A stretch of DNA of 46,698 bases from SAR116 cluster bacterium AG-335-B03. GTDB lineage: Bacteria; Pseudomonadota; Alphaproteobacteria; Puniceispirillales; Marisalimonadaceae. The stretch is from contig QBZG01000009.1 in the NCBI GenBank assembly GCA_003282435.1, forward strand, positions 1-46,698, given 5' to 3'. Position 1 is the stretch's first letter. Every line of letters begins with the position of its first letter. The position numbers were made by a program, and so were the translations under genes. Under the pieces are notes generated by a model, which saw only the letters and a program-made list of their open reading frames with translations, made no database searches and was not told where the DNA came from. Positions 37,493-46,698 of this stretch are shown in pieces.

Positions 37493-37891
37493 TTATTTTT
37501 TGATCTTCTGCAAAATATTTTCTATGTTTTTAGCATACTCAAAAGTTTCATCTATTTTAAATTGTAGTTTTGGAATCTGCCTTAAATTAATATTACTTGA
37601 AATTAATTTTTTTATGCGTCCATTTGATTTGTTAAGACTATCTAATACTCCAAGCTTATTTTCACCACCTAAAGGCATTATATAAACTATAGCATTTTGC
37701 AAATCAGGACTTACATTTACTTCTGTAACAGTTATAGTGTTATTCTCAATGATTTGATCATAAAAGGATTCCCGAAGTAATGCGTTTGATATTAAATGTC
37801 TAAGTTCTTCTCCAACTCTAAGTTGTCTTTGTGACTTAGTAGAATTATTTTTAGATTTACTATTTATTTTATAGTCAAAGTTATTAACCAT
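37493..37891 (-). CDS. rbfA: Ribosome-binding factor A
   Basis: Binds the 30S subunit late in maturation and is needed for 16S rRNA processing. 132 residues. SQRQLRVGEELRHLISNAL (about 20-38) and the segment VTEVNVSPDLQNAIVYI are typical of RbfA, with PKLQFKIDETFEYA near the end. The first 18 residues are a polar, Lys-rich extension. Located between infB and truB, as usual. Confidence 0.94.
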   Translation of the reverse strand: MVNNFDYKINSKSKNNSTKSQRQLRVGEELRHLISNALLRESFYDQIIENNTITVTEVNVSPDLQNAIVYIMPLGGENKLGVLDSLNKSNGRIKKLISSNINLRQIPKLQFKIDETFEYAKNIENILQKIKK

Positions 37892-37899
37892 TAGAGCAT

Positions 37900-40473
37900 T
37901 TATCCAACTTTTTTACCCACTGACTCCAAACTTCGAGCAACCTCCTTAACTTCAAAACATTCCATTACGTCACCTTCTTGAATATCATTATAATTTTCGA
38001 AGCCCATTCCACATTCTGTTCCTTCACGAACTTCTTTTACTTCATCTTTGAATCTTCTTAACGTTTTGAGCATTCCTTGATGAACCACTGTGTTATCTCT
38101 TAATAATCTAAAACTACACCCTTTCTTTACAATTCCTTCATTAACAAAACAACCAGCAATCTTGCCAATTTTAGATACAGAGAATATCTTTCTAATTTCA
38201 GCATAACCAATAAATGTTTCTTGCAAATCAGGGTCTAGCATACCCGTAAGAGCCAATTTTGCGTCTTCAATCAATTCGTATATTATAGAATGATATCTTA
38301 TCTCTATATTATCTCTTCTGGACAGTTCCCTTGCCTGCGGAATAGCTCTTACATTAAAAGCAAATACAAGTGCTGAAGAGGCAGAGGCTAAAGTTATGTC
38401 GGATTCACTAATAGCTCCTACTGCTCCAGATAAAACTCTTATTTTAACTAGTGAGTTACCTAACTTATCTAAAGCAACTTTTATAGCTTCTAGGGATCCA
38501 TGAACATCAGTTTTAATAATAACAGGTAGTTCAGTTGATTCACCAGCTTGTATATTAGCTAACATTTGTTCAACAGAACCTCTTGCTGATAAAGTTGCTT
38601 CTTTTTGTTTAAATTTTCTAGATCTATATTCTGCAATTTCTCTAGCTCTTGATTCTGACTCTACCACATGGGCTAAATCACCGGCATCAGGAGTGCCTGA
38701 CAAACCCAGAACTTCAACTGGCATAGAAGGGCCTGCGTTGGTTATTCTTTTTCCTACATCATTGAGTAAAGCTCTTACTTTACCTGATTCACTTCCAACA
38801 ACTATAATGTCTCCGACTTTTAAAGTACCAGATTTAATAAGCAAGGTTATTACAGAACCTTTTCCTCTCTCTACCTTAGATTCAATCACAACACCATTAG
38901 CATTTATTGTAGCATCACTCTTTAGCTCCATTAGGTCTGATTGTAATTCAATTGCTTCAAGCAGATTATCAAGTCCTGTTTTATTTTTTGCAGAAACATC
39001 AATACATTGAATATCTCCACCCATTTCTTCAGGTATAAGTTCATATTGGAGTAATTCAGTTCTTACTTTTTGTGGGTTTGCCTCAAGCTTATCGCATTTA
39101 TTCACAGCAACTATAATAGGACAAGAAGCAGCTTTAGCATGTTTAATTGCTTCGATAGTTTGAGGTTTAATTCCGTCATCGGCCGCAACAACTAATATAA
39201 CGATGTCTGTAACATTAGCTCCCCTTGCTCTCATTTCAGTAAATGCTTCGTGACCAGGGGTATCTATAAATGAGATTTGAGTCCTTGATTTTGTGGTAAT
39301 TTGGTAAGCGCCTATATGTTGAGTTATTCCTCCAGCTTCGCCGTCTGCAACCTTGCTTTCTCTTAAAGCGTCTAATAAAGAAGTTTTACCGTGATCCACA
39401 TGCCCCATTATTGTTACAATAGGCGGTCTCAAAGTAAGATTTTTGGGATTACTTTCTTCAATTATTAGATCTAATTCTACATCAGACTCTGAAATTCTTT
39501 TTGGTTTATGACCAAATTCTGTTGTAATAAGCTCTGCTGTTTCCGCATCTATAACTTCAGTGGCTGTAGCCATAATACCATTTTTCATTAACTCTCTTAC
39601 AACATCAGCTGTTTTTTCAGTCATTCTATTGGCTAATTCTGAGACCGTAATTGTATCAGGTATTGTAACTTCTCTAAACTGTTTTACAGCAGGTGTTTGA
39701 TCAGCTTGCATCCTCGCCTTTTCACGTCTTCTTTTGATTGACGCTAATGATCTAACCCTTACATTGTCTGAGTCTAAAGCTCGGGCTATTGTCATTTTTC
39801 CTTGTCTTTTTTCTTGAAATCCTCTGTTAAATGATGTTTTTTTAACATTTTCCCTGAATATTTCCTTTTCTTGAACTTTGTTTCCTGTCCATAATTTATT
39901 ATTTGGCAATAATTCAGTATCAGATAATTTTTGCCTGTCCCTTTCAGCTAGAAGAGCAGCTTCTTCAGACTTTTTTGTGTCAATCTGAACTTGTTTTTGC
40001 TCTTCTTCAATTTTTTTGATTTCAAGAATCTCTTCAGTTTCTGATTTTCTTCTAGCAAGCATCTTATCCTTTGGCGCAAGGGACGATGCAGCTTCTAAAG
40101 CTTCTAATGCATTAGCAGCTATACGTGCTTCTTCTAATTTAGCCTTTTCAACCTTTTCGGCGGCAATTATTTCAGCTTCAGCTGCTGTCTTTGCTAGACC
40201 CTCCTGTAACATCTTACTTCTTGATTGGATTTCTTTAGCACTTAGTCCAGAACTGTTTTCAGTATTTCTTTCAATAATTTTTTCATTGATGTTAAGTCTA
40301 GTTGATGGTCTCTTTGTTCTTTTAACTTCAACCTGTACCGTACCTCTTCCAGCTCTAGAGTTTGTAGTAATGCTATTGGAAGACTTAGATGATGAAACAG
40401 AATTCTTTAGTGTTAATTTTCCACCTGAGGAAAGACTTAACTTTTTTCTTTCACCCTTTGTATTTTCTTCCAT
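37900..40473 (-). CDS. infB: Translation initiation factor IF-2
   Basis: GTPase that delivers initiator tRNA to the 30S subunit. 857 residues. A charged, repetitive N-terminal region (about 1-270) with an IF2-associated segment is followed by the IF-2 N domain (VSELANRMTEKTADVVRELM), the GTPase motifs GHVDHGKT (about 360), DTPGH and NKCDK, then domains II-IV ending ECFEVKEVARSL. AAGGA lies 9 bases before the ATG. Only 24 bases separate it from nusA. The small ylxR (DUF448) gene that often lies there is absent. Confidence 0.98.
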   Translation of the reverse strand: MEENTKGERKKLSLSSGGKLTLKNSVSSSKSSNSITTNSRAGRGTVQVEVKRTKRPSTRLNINEKIIERNTENSSGLSAKEIQSRSKMLQEGLAKTAAEAEIIAAEKVEKAKLEEARIAANALEALEAASSLAPKDKMLARRKSETEEILEIKKIEEEQKQVQIDTKKSEEAALLAERDRQKLSDTELLPNNKLWTGNKVQEKEIFRENVKKTSFNRGFQEKRQGKMTIARALDSDNVRVRSLASIKRRREKARMQADQTPAVKQFREVTIPDTITVSELANRMTEKTADVVRELMKNGIMATATEVIDAETAELITTEFGHKPKRISESDVELDLIIEESNPKNLTLRPPIVTIMGHVDHGKTSLLDALRESKVADGEAGGITQHIGAYQITTKSRTQISFIDTPGHEAFTEMRARGANVTDIVILVVAADDGIKPQTIEAIKHAKAASCPIIVAVNKCDKLEANPQKVRTELLQYELIPEEMGGDIQCIDVSAKNKTGLDNLLEAIELQSDLMELKSDATINANGVVIESKVERGKGSVITLLIKSGTLKVGDIIVVGSESGKVRALLNDVGKRITNAGPSMPVEVLGLSGTPDAGDLAHVVESESRAREIAEYRSRKFKQKEATLSARGSVEQMLANIQAGESTELPVIIKTDVHGSLEAIKVALDKLGNSLVKIRVLSGAVGAISESDITLASASSALVFAFNVRAIPQARELSRRDNIEIRYHSIIYELIEDAKLALTGMLDPDLQETFIGYAEIRKIFSVSKIGKIAGCFVNEGIVKKGCSFRLLRDNTVVHQGMLKTLRRFKDEVKEVREGTECGMGFENYNDIQEGDVMECFEVKEVARSLESVGKKVG

Positions 40474-40497
40474 GGCTGCAATTCCTTAAATTATAAC

Positions 40498-42018
40498 TTA
40501 ATTTTCTATATTTTCGTCAGAGAACCAATGCTGTCTTGCCTTCATAATCACTGAGCCAGCATCATCCTCATTTAGAAAAACACTTGCACCTAATATATTA
40601 AATAATTCCTCACTATCTAACTCTGCAAGATCGTCCAAAGTTTTTATATTATTTTCAACTAGTTTTAGAAGGCTTAACTTACTAAGATCTTCAAAATTAT
40701 ATAAATCATCATTTATTTTATGTTTTCTAAGTGAACTTTCAATACGTTCATTTTCAATTGTAACAAAGTTCTTAGCTCTTTCACTTAATTCAGCAGCAAT
40801 TTCATCATCAAAACCTTCGATAGCAACTAATTCTTCTATTGAGGCATCTGCTATATCGGGTACTGATACAAAACCTTCACTTACCATTAAATGGGCTATG
40901 ACGTCATCAATATCTAAAGCTTCAATAAAAATCTTACTTCTTTCACTAAATTCTTCTTGTCGTTTTTCTGTTTCTTCTGCTTCAGTTAATATGTCAACAA
41001 ACCAATTAGTTAGCTGAGAAGCTAATCTTACATTTTGACCTCTTCTCCCTATTGCTAAAGATAGCTGATCATCAGGGACAACTACTTCCATTCTACCTGC
41101 ATCCTCATCCATAACAACTTTTGAAGGCACAGCAGGCGCTAAAGCATTAATAACAAATGATACAGGATCGTCTGACCATGGAATAATTTCAATTTTTTCC
41201 CCTTGAAGTTCGTTTACGACAGCTTGGACCCTGGATCCTCTCATTCCAACACATGCACCAACAGGATCAATACTAGGGTCATTTGAGAATGCCGAAATTT
41301 TAGCTCTGCTACCAGGTTCCCTCGCAACACCCTTGACTTCAATGATTCCATCATAAATTTCAGGTACTTCTTGAGTAAAGAGAGCTGATAAAAACTCGTT
41401 AGATGCTCTTGATAAGAAAATTTGTGGACCTTTTATTTCTTGAGTTACTTGAATTATAAAACATCTTAATCTTTCTCCAGGTTTAAGTTGCTCTCTAGGT
41501 ATCATTTGATCTTTTTTAATTATTGCCTCAGCTCTTCCAAGATCAATTGTAATTGAGTGATTTTCAACTCTCTTAATTGTACCAACAACAATCTCGCCAA
41601 CACGATCTTTGTATTCATGATATTGTCTTTGACGTTCAGCTTCTCTAACTTTTTGAGATATAACTTGTTTAGCTGTTTGGGCCGCAATTCGTCCAAAATC
41701 AATAGGTGGAAGAGATTGCTTATAAAACTCACCTATAGTGAGATTAAGATTTTTTCTTTCAGATTCCTGAAGTGTCATTTGGGTCAATTCGTTTTCAATA
41801 ATTTCAACTATTTCTGTGAACTGAGAAATATCAATTGATCCGTTTTTTCTGTCTATATTAGCTCGAATATCTCTTTCAAGACCATATTTTGACCGTGCTG
41901 CTTTTTGTATAGCTTCTTCCATAGCAAGAATAACTTCTTCCTTATCAATTGATTTCTCTCTTGAAACAGCCTCAGCAACTTGTATTAGTTCTAATCTAGG
42001 TATGGATTTTACTTCCAT
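40498..42018 (-). CDS. nusA: Transcription termination/antitermination factor NusA
   Basis: RNA polymerase-binding factor that modulates pausing, termination and antitermination. 506 residues: N-terminal polymerase-binding domain (1-130), S1 (about 135-200), two KH domains with VGACVGMRGSRVQAVVNEL and SLAIGRRGQNVRLASQL, then acidic helix-hairpin-helix repeats (from about 360) of the proteobacterial C-terminal extension. AAGGA lies 6 bases before the ATG. Cotranscribed with rimP and infB. Confidence 0.98.
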   Translation of the reverse strand: MEVKSIPRLELIQVAEAVSREKSIDKEEVILAMEEAIQKAARSKYGLERDIRANIDRKNGSIDISQFTEIVEIIENELTQMTLQESERKNLNLTIGEFYKQSLPPIDFGRIAAQTAKQVISQKVREAERQRQYHEYKDRVGEIVVGTIKRVENHSITIDLGRAEAIIKKDQMIPREQLKPGERLRCFIIQVTQEIKGPQIFLSRASNEFLSALFTQEVPEIYDGIIEVKGVAREPGSRAKISAFSNDPSIDPVGACVGMRGSRVQAVVNELQGEKIEIIPWSDDPVSFVINALAPAVPSKVVMDEDAGRMEVVVPDDQLSLAIGRRGQNVRLASQLTNWFVDILTEAEETEKRQEEFSERSKIFIEALDIDDVIAHLMVSEGFVSVPDIADASIEELVAIEGFDDEIAAELSERAKNFVTIENERIESSLRKHKINDDLYNFEDLSKLSLLKLVENNIKTLDDLAELDSEELFNILGASVFLNEDDAGSVIMKARQHWFSDENIEN

Positions 42019-42041
42019 TGCATTTCCTTATATCAGTAAAA

Positions 42042-42524
42042 TTATATAATTTGATTATTTTTAATAGACCAATCCGGATCAATATTTGCCTTTTCAATTT
42101 CTAAAAAGTCAACTTTCATTTCATAGTCTTCAGTCTCTAATAAAATATATCCATTTTCGTCGATCCCCTGTAAAAATCCTTTGTATGTTTTCTTACCATT
42201 GAATTTTTCTTTTAAAACAATTTTAGCTTTATTCTGTGCAAACAATTTGTAATCTTCAAGTACTGTCAGTGGCCTCGATAGACCGCCTGATGAGACTTCC
42301 AATATGTAAGATGAACTAATTGGATCATCAACTTCTAAAAATGATGAAATTTCTTTGCTAAGAAAAGTGCAGTCCTCAAGATTCATTTTTCTATCCTTAG
42401 TGCGCTCAGCCATTATCTGCAACGTTTTTTTTGGACCAGCTTTGGTAGTTTTAACACGTATAATGTGATAACCAAGTTTTTTTAATCTTAAATATAATAA
42501 ATTTCTAATATGTTCATCAAGCAA
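42042..42524 (-). CDS. rimP: Ribosome maturation factor RimP
   Basis: Cytoplasmic factor for 30S assembly, 160 residues. The N-terminal domain has GYHIIRVKTTKAGPKKTLQI and DPISSSYILEVSSGGLSRPL, the RimP signature. An SH3-like C-terminal domain follows. The start is TTG at 42524, the only usable start codon in frame: no ATG occurs for over 30 codons. GAGGA lies 10 bases upstream. The T-run of an intrinsic terminator ends only 19 bases before this start. Confidence 0.93.
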   Translation of the reverse strand: MLDEHIRNLLYLRLKKLGYHIIRVKTTKAGPKKTLQIMAERTKDRKMNLEDCTFLSKEISSFLEVDDPISSSYILEVSSGGLSRPLTVLEDYKLFAQNKAKIVLKEKFNGKKTYKGFLQGIDENGYILLETEDYEMKVDFLEIEKANIDPDWSIKNNQII

Positions 42525-42543
42525 TTAAACTAATTCCTCAAAT

Positions 42544-42572
42544 AAAAAAAAAAAGTGAGCCAAAAGACTCAC
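42544..42572 (-). terminator. Intrinsic terminator after trmB, just before rimP
   Basis: Read on the minus strand: GTGAGTC-TTTT-GGCTCAC (42572-42555), seven pairs including one G-U, with a tetraloop, followed by eleven consecutive T (42554-42544). This is a textbook rho-independent terminator and by far the clearest one in the window. It ends the corC-lnt-metK-trmB transcript about 70 bases after the trmB stop. Because rimP starts 19 bases later, it may also act in the rimP operon leader. Confidence 0.9.
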
Positions 42573-42578
42573 AGGTTG

Positions 42579-42607
42579 AATATAATTTTAATTTTAAAAT
42601 AAATCAA
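42579..42607 (-). promoter_or_regulatory. Possible rimP operon promoter upstream of the terminator
   Basis: On the minus strand, TTGATT (42607-42602) and TATATT (42584-42579) are separated by 17 bases. Transcription would begin near 42572, at the first base of the terminator stem. There is no room for a promoter between terminator and rimP, so the operon either starts here or depends on read-through. Sequence match is moderate. Confidence 0.35.
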
Positions 42608-42643
42608 TAACTTTGACTATGATTATAAAAATTCATGGATATT

Positions 42644-43321
42644 TTATTTTTTTTTAAAGACAAACCAACTTGGTATTCTCTTTTCATTAACTGCTTTTTC
42701 TTCATACTTTGTTAGAAAGCAATCTTCAGGTCTATTCTGCCAATCTTTTGAGATCTCTACTAACCATTCAAATTTTTTATTTGCTTGGAACTTTTCTAAA
42801 ATCCAACTTTTTAAAATTTTGTGGTCTGTTCCAACCGTAACTGTTCCATTTGTTTTTAAAATTTTATAAATACTATTGATGAAATTAATCTGTATTAATC
42901 TTCGATTTTGATGTTTTAATTTAGGCCATGGATCTGGAAACAATAACTTTACTTCTGAAATACTTTTTGATGGAAAAAGATCTAAAATCTTTCTAATGTC
43001 ATCTGGCCAAATTTTAATGTTATTTATATTATTTTCTAATATTTGTTTTATACACTTTATAGTTGTGTTTAAAAACGGATCTGCGCCTAAGTAAAGAGTT
43101 TCAGGATTTTGTTTTGCTGAATTTATTAAATTTTTGCCATCACCAAAACCAATTTCAAGAACTTTTTTTTTGTTAAAATTCAAAAAATCTTCTGAAAATT
43201 TATCATATTGTAAAATATATTTAGACCCTGCTTTCAGAGCCAAAATACCTGATTTAGATAGTTTTCTACCTATTCTTCTTCCATAAAACCTTGGAAACTC
43301 TTTAGATGAGAGCACACTCAA
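42644..43321 (-). CDS. trmB: tRNA (guanine-N7)-methyltransferase
   Basis: Methylates G46 in the variable loop of tRNAs. 225 residues. SAM-binding [11 protein letters not shown] (54-64), then [16 protein letters not shown], the TrmB fingerprint, and a VGTDHK segment. The start codon is TTG at 43321, which overlaps the metK stop as TTGA; GTG at 43315 is also possible. Followed by an intrinsic terminator, so it ends the operon. Confidence 0.94.
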   Translation of the reverse strand: MSVLSSKEFPRFYGRRIGRKLSKSGILALKAGSKYILQYDKFSEDFLNFNKKKVLEIGFGDGKNLINSAKQNPETLYLGADPFLNTTIKCIKQILENNINNIKIWPDDIRKILDLFPSKSISEVKLLFPDPWPKLKHQNRRLIQINFINSIYKILKTNGTVTVGTDHKILKSWILEKFQANKKFEWLVEISKDWQNRPEDCFLTKYEEKAVNEKRIPSWFVFKKK

Positions 43322-44502
43322 CTTTTGTTTAGTTCATCAAGAATAAGGTCAACAAGATCAGTTTTTTCCCAAGTAAATGAACCTTCAACACCTTCATTGG
43401 GATCCCTACCAAAATGTCCATAGGCAGATGTAGGCACATATATAGGTTTATTTAGTTTCAAATGTTCTCTAACACCTCTTGGAGACATGTCAATCAAGTT
43501 AGTAAGAATTTTTTCAATCCTATTATCGTTAATTTTTCCAGTACCGTCAGTGTTAACATATAATGAAAGAGGTTTAGATACTCCTATTGCATATGCAATC
43601 TGTATTGTACATCTTGACGCCAAGCCAGAGGCAACAATATTTTTAGCTAAATATCTTGTTAAATACGCAGCTGATCTATCAACTTTTGTTGGGTCTTTAC
43701 CTGAGAAAGCTCCTCCTCCATGAGGTGAAGCACCACCATAGGTATCTACAATAATTTTTCTTCCGGTTAAACCTGCGTCACCGTCTGGCCCACCAATTTC
43801 AAAAATACCCGTTGGATTAACATAAAACTCTTCTTCTGGACACATCCAACCTTCTGGTAATACTTTTTTCACAACATCTCTTACAATATTTTTAATATCT
43901 TGTTGGGAACAGTCTTTAACATGCTGAGTAGAAACAACTATGGAACTAGTCTTGACGGGAAAACCGTCTTTATATTCTAAAGTTATTTGAGATTTACTAT
44001 CAGGAAGTAAAATACTATTTTCATTCATATGTCTAATTATAGACATTTCTTTCAATATTTTATGAGAATAAAATATAGGAGCGGGCATCAAAGCTTCTGT
44101 TTCATTACATGCATAGCCAAACATCAATCCCTGATCACCAGCACCCTCATCCTTATTACCTGATTGATCTACTCCAACAGCAATATCTGAAGATTGTGCA
44201 TGAAGATGACATTCAAAATGCATTTTTTCCCAGTGGTATCCGTCTTGTTCATATCCAATATCTCTAACCGCTTTTCTAACATGATCTTCAATTTCTTGAT
44301 TTTCTATATATATGCCGTCTGGCAGTCTATATTCTCCAGCAATAATTGTCCTGTTGGTAGAAACCATTGTCTCACAAGCAACTCTTGCTTCAGGGTATTT
44401 TTTTAACATTAAATCAACAACAGTATCAGAAATTCTGTCACAGACCTTATCAGGGTGCCCCTCAGATACCGACTCTGATGTAAACAAATAACTATTTCTC
44501 AT
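43318..44502 (-). CDS. metK: S-adenosylmethionine synthetase
   Basis: Makes S-adenosylmethionine from ATP and methionine. 394 residues. GHPDK (15-19), [15 protein letters not shown] and [19 protein letters not shown] are the three family signatures. It overlaps lnt by 11 bases and trmB by 4. SAM made here feeds trmB and ubiE, both in this window. No SAM riboswitch was seen upstream; the gene lies inside the operon. Confidence 0.98.
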   Translation of the reverse strand: MRNSYLFTSESVSEGHPDKVCDRISDTVVDLMLKKYPEARVACETMVSTNRTIIAGEYRLPDGIYIENQEIEDHVRKAVRDIGYEQDGYHWEKMHFECHLHAQSSDIAVGVDQSGNKDEGAGDQGLMFGYACNETEALMPAPIFYSHKILKEMSIIRHMNENSILLPDSKSQITLEYKDGFPVKTSSIVVSTQHVKDCSQQDIKNIVRDVVKKVLPEGWMCPEEEFYVNPTGIFEIGGPDGDAGLTGRKIIVDTYGGASPHGGGAFSGKDPTKVDRSAAYLTRYLAKNIVASGLASRCTIQIAYAIGVSKPLSLYVNTDGTGKINDNRIEKILTNLIDMSPRGVREHLKLNKPIYVPTSAYGHFGRDPNEGVEGSFTWEKTDLVDLILDELNKS

Positions 44503-46030
44503 TTTTTAAATCTCTACTAAATTTATAATCATACACTTTGTTTATAAATATTAAAAATAAAATTGAAACAATAAAAATAATTTCACCGTAGCTTCTGTAA
44601 ATAGTATTTTTTAAAGGTAAAGTTAATTTGGCGGTTCTTACACCGCTTTCGTAGAGAGGTATTTTAGTAATTTCTTCTCCATACGGTGAAATTAAAGCCG
44701 ATATCCCTGTATTAGCGACTCTAGCTAATGGAATTCCCAATTCAACAGCCTTAATTTTAGCAAGTGCTAAATGTTGGTAAGGGCCTATTGTTTTTCCAAA
44801 CCAAGCATCATTGGTAATATTAATTAATAAATTTGTGTTTTTAGATAATCTGGAAATAACCTCTTCAGTAAATAAGATTTCGTAGCATATAAGAGTTAGT
44901 ATGTTTCCAAACCCTTTTAGAGTGAGGTTTGGTTTTATATTTCCACTAGAGAAGTCTTTCAAACTTAAAAAATTTGCAATTGTGGTAAATTTATTCCTTA
45001 GTGGTATGTACTCACCGAAAGGAACTAAGTGTATTTTATCGTATTGATGTATTATATTTCCTTTTGAGTTTAAAAAGACAAGTGAGTTGAACAAATTGTT
45101 TTTATCAACTCTTAATAACCCAACTACTAAAATTGCTTTTTGATCTGTTAATATTCGTTTGCTAATAACAGATAACAATTCCATTTCGTTTGGTATTGTA
45201 CCTTCAAAACTTGTTTCAGGCCAAATAATTATTCTATTAACACCTATATACTCATTAACATTTTGAATGGAAAATTGTGATAGTTTATTTAAATTAGCGT
45301 TTCGTTTTTCAAGATTCCATTTATCTTTTTGTTCTATGTTGGGCTGCACAAGTGTAATTAAGTTCTTATCTGATACCTTATTATCTTTATTGTAGAGACG
45401 GACAAAGCTTGAAAAAAGTAAAATTGTAATAGGAATCGATAACAAACCAAAAATAATGTACTTACTCCTAAAGTTAAAAATTAAAATAAAAGGTAAAATT
45501 GAAAAACTAAAGACAAATAAATTAGCCGTAAAGCTTCCTACTAATGCAAATATTTGAATTAAATAATCATTTGATGACAAGATTATTGAAGGCATTAACC
45601 ATGGAAAACCTGTTAACAACTTTGCTCTTAAATATTCAAATAAAGTTAAAAAAACTATAATTAAAAATAAAGAAGATTGATTTTTTTTTGTTAGTAATTT
45701 AGCAAAAACACATGCAATTCCCCAAAAGATTGCTAATACACTTGGTAAAATAACAACAGCTAAAGGCATCAGCACTTTGTGATAGGTATCGGCTACCATA
45801 AAGGCTGAACCAATCCAATATAGACCGAATCCAAACCAACCAAACCCCAAAACCCACCCTGCTATAAAAGTTTGCTTCAATGAAGAGAGTAGAGTAATTA
45901 GATAGATCCCAAAGCCCAAGAAAAAGATAAGAAAGAAAAAGGAGAAAGGGGGGATTGAAAAAGTTGCAATTGAAGCTGAACAAAAAATTAAAATATTACG
46001 TAAAAATTTAGATTTATAGTATTTTTTCAT
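44492..46030 (-). CDS. lnt: Apolipoprotein N-acyltransferase
   Basis: Adds the third acyl chain to lipoproteins at the inner membrane. 512 residues. Six or so membrane helices in the first 200 residues are followed by a nitrilase-fold periplasmic domain. The catalytic triad is visible: Glu in [10 protein letters not shown], Lys in [14 protein letters not shown] and Cys in [19 protein letters not shown] is also diagnostic. A final membrane helix is near the C-terminus. Upstream corC is 8 bases away. LptM in this window would be one of its substrates. Confidence 0.95.
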   Translation of the reverse strand: MKKYYKSKFLRNILIFCSASIATFSIPPFSFFFLIFFLGFGIYLITLLSSLKQTFIAGWVLGFGWFGFGLYWIGSAFMVADTYHKVLMPLAVVILPSVLAIFWGIACVFAKLLTKKNQSSLFLIIVFLTLFEYLRAKLLTGFPWLMPSIILSSNDYLIQIFALVGSFTANLFVFSFSILPFILIFNFRSKYIIFGLLSIPITILLFSSFVRLYNKDNKVSDKNLITLVQPNIEQKDKWNLEKRNANLNKLSQFSIQNVNEYIGVNRIIIWPETSFEGTIPNEMELLSVISKRILTDQKAILVVGLLRVDKNNLFNSLVFLNSKGNIIHQYDKIHLVPFGEYIPLRNKFTTIANFLSLKDFSSGNIKPNLTLKGFGNILTLICYEILFTEEVISRLSKNTNLLINITNDAWFGKTIGPYQHLALAKIKAVELGIPLARVANTGISALISPYGEEITKIPLYESGVRTAKLTLPLKNTIYRSYGEIIFIVSILFLIFINKVYDYKFSRDLKNEK

Positions 46031-46038
46031 TGAAATAT

Positions 46039-46698
46039 TTATAAATTTTGTTTTTCAAATGAGAATATTTTGTTTAAGCCTCTTATCTTAACTAATATAA
46101 CTTTCCGAGGATCTGCCTCTAATATTTCAAATTTAAACCCTGATGGAGAATATTTTATTACTTGACCCTTTACCGGAACTCTACCAGCTATGCTAATTAT
46201 AAAACCTCCAAGTGTCTCGATTTCATCATTTAGATCTTCCTTTCTTATAGATGAGAAAAGATCTTCAAGCTGATCAATTGTTATCCTGGCATCTACAATT
46301 ATAGAGCCGTCTTCCAATTTATCTTGGCGATATTCTGAAGATAAATCATGTTCATCTTCTATTTCTCCAACTAATTCTTCTACTAAGTCTTCAATAGTTA
46401 CTAGGCCGTCAATGCCACCATATTCATCGACCACTAGTGCTAGATGACGTCTTTTAACTCTCATTTCATAAAGTAGGTCTAACAAACTTATTGAAGGAGA
46501 AACAAATATGGGTTTTTTAATAAGATTTTTTATATCTTGTTTTTCTTTTAAAAATAAATTAGCTAACACGTCTTTAATGTGAAGTATCCCAACTATATCA
46601 TCTAAGCTTTCATTTCTTACAGGCACTCTACTATGATTTGTTTTAATTAATTGCTTTACTATTTCATCAAAATCATCCGACATTGCGACTGAAACAAT
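46039..46698 (-). CDS. corC: CorC/HlyC-family CBS-domain protein (5' end beyond the window)
   Basis: Two CBS repeats (first around [25 protein letters not shown], cut here into HSRVPVRNE and GILHIKDVL, second around [26 protein letters not shown]) are followed by the CorC/HlyC C-terminal domain with [20 protein letters not shown]. The family is linked to Mg/Co efflux and magnesium homeostasis. An ATG at 46683 exists, but the frame stays open to the edge of the window (codons for IVSVA precede it) and the family has about 70 more N-terminal residues, so the gene is cut off here. It sits 8 bases before lnt, the usual neighbour. Confidence 0.9.
   Translation of the reverse strand: MVSVAMSDDFDEIVKQLIKTNHSRVPVRNESLDDIVGILHIKDVLANLFLKEKQDIKNLIKKPIFVSPSISLLDLLYEMRVKRRHLALVVDEYGGIDGLVTIEDLVEELVGEIEDEHDLSSEYRQDKLEDGSIIVDARITIDQLEDLFSSIRKEDLNDEIETLGGFIISIAGRVPVKGQVIKYSPSGFKFEILEADPRKVILVKIRGLNKIFSFEKQNL

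Noticed and set aside
40016-40489. Open frame of 157 codons on the plus strand opposite infB
   Set aside because: Antisense to the repetitive N-terminal region of IF-2; rich in Ser, Ala and Leu because it complements Glu/Lys/Ala codons. No conserved motif.
42030-44510. SAM riboswitch upstream of metK or trmB
   Set aside because: metK overlaps lnt and trmB overlaps metK, so there is no leader in which such an element could sit.

Overview
The window looks like chromosomal DNA from a streamlined, AT-rich (roughly 30% G+C by eye) alphaproteobacterium, probably a free-living marine lineage. This placement rests on gene order. Typical alphaproteobacterial arrangements seen here are pduO-etfB-etfA; TlpA-like | argH-lptM-lysA; chorismate mutase-hisC-tyrA; dnaA next to rpsT; mutM | ubiE-ubiB-coaBC; fabA-fabB-fabI; and lnt-metK-trmB / rimP-nusA-infB-rbfA-truB-rpsO-pnp. 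Intergenic gaps are tiny and many genes overlap by a few bases. I saw no tRNA, rRNA, insertion sequence, prophage or CRISPR array. I cannot name the genus.

Layout. (1) 1-2.4 kb: tail of a probable HIG1-type membrane protein, a corrinoid adenosyltransferase, and both electron-transfer flavoprotein subunits. (2) 2.4-7.3 kb: a TlpA-like thioredoxin, arginine and lysine biosynthesis with the tiny lipoprotein gene lptM between them, a zinc-ribbon membrane protein and a YdcF protein. (3) 7.3-9.8 kb: a leftward aromatic amino acid operon. (4) 10.0-13.7 kb: gloB and a very tight leftward operon (HAD phosphatase, lone ABC ATPase, pteridine reductase-like SDR, folB). (5) 13.7-16.0 kb: an FAD amine oxidase-like protein, a rhodanese with a frameshifted C-terminus, and a DMT transporter without a normal start codon. 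(6) 16.0-17.5 kb: a tandem glycine riboswitch controlling a DadA-like amino acid dehydrogenase, with a predicted helix that would hide the ribosome binding site. (7) 17.5-24.6 kb: gyrB, recF, dnaN and dnaA reading leftward, then a 490-base AT-rich gap (best oriC candidate) and rpsT. (8) 24.7-33.2 kb: mutM, ubiquinone genes, coaBC with an added helix-turn-helix domain, a ThiF/MoeB protein, an SH3 protein, and the fabA-fabB-fabI unsaturated fatty acid cluster. (9) 33.3-46.7 kb: a crotonase, then the leftward translation/RNA operon and the corC-lnt-metK-trmB operon, separated by an intrinsic terminator.

Most of the window is housekeeping, and I found no large unknown gene cluster. The signals most worth following are regulatory or architectural: the glycine riboswitch with a 10-bp anti-ribosome-binding-site pairing ahead of dadA; the HTH-CoaBC fusion with a perfect inverted repeat upstream; the terminator placed almost at the rimP start codon; and the paired anomalies at 15.05-15.13 kb.
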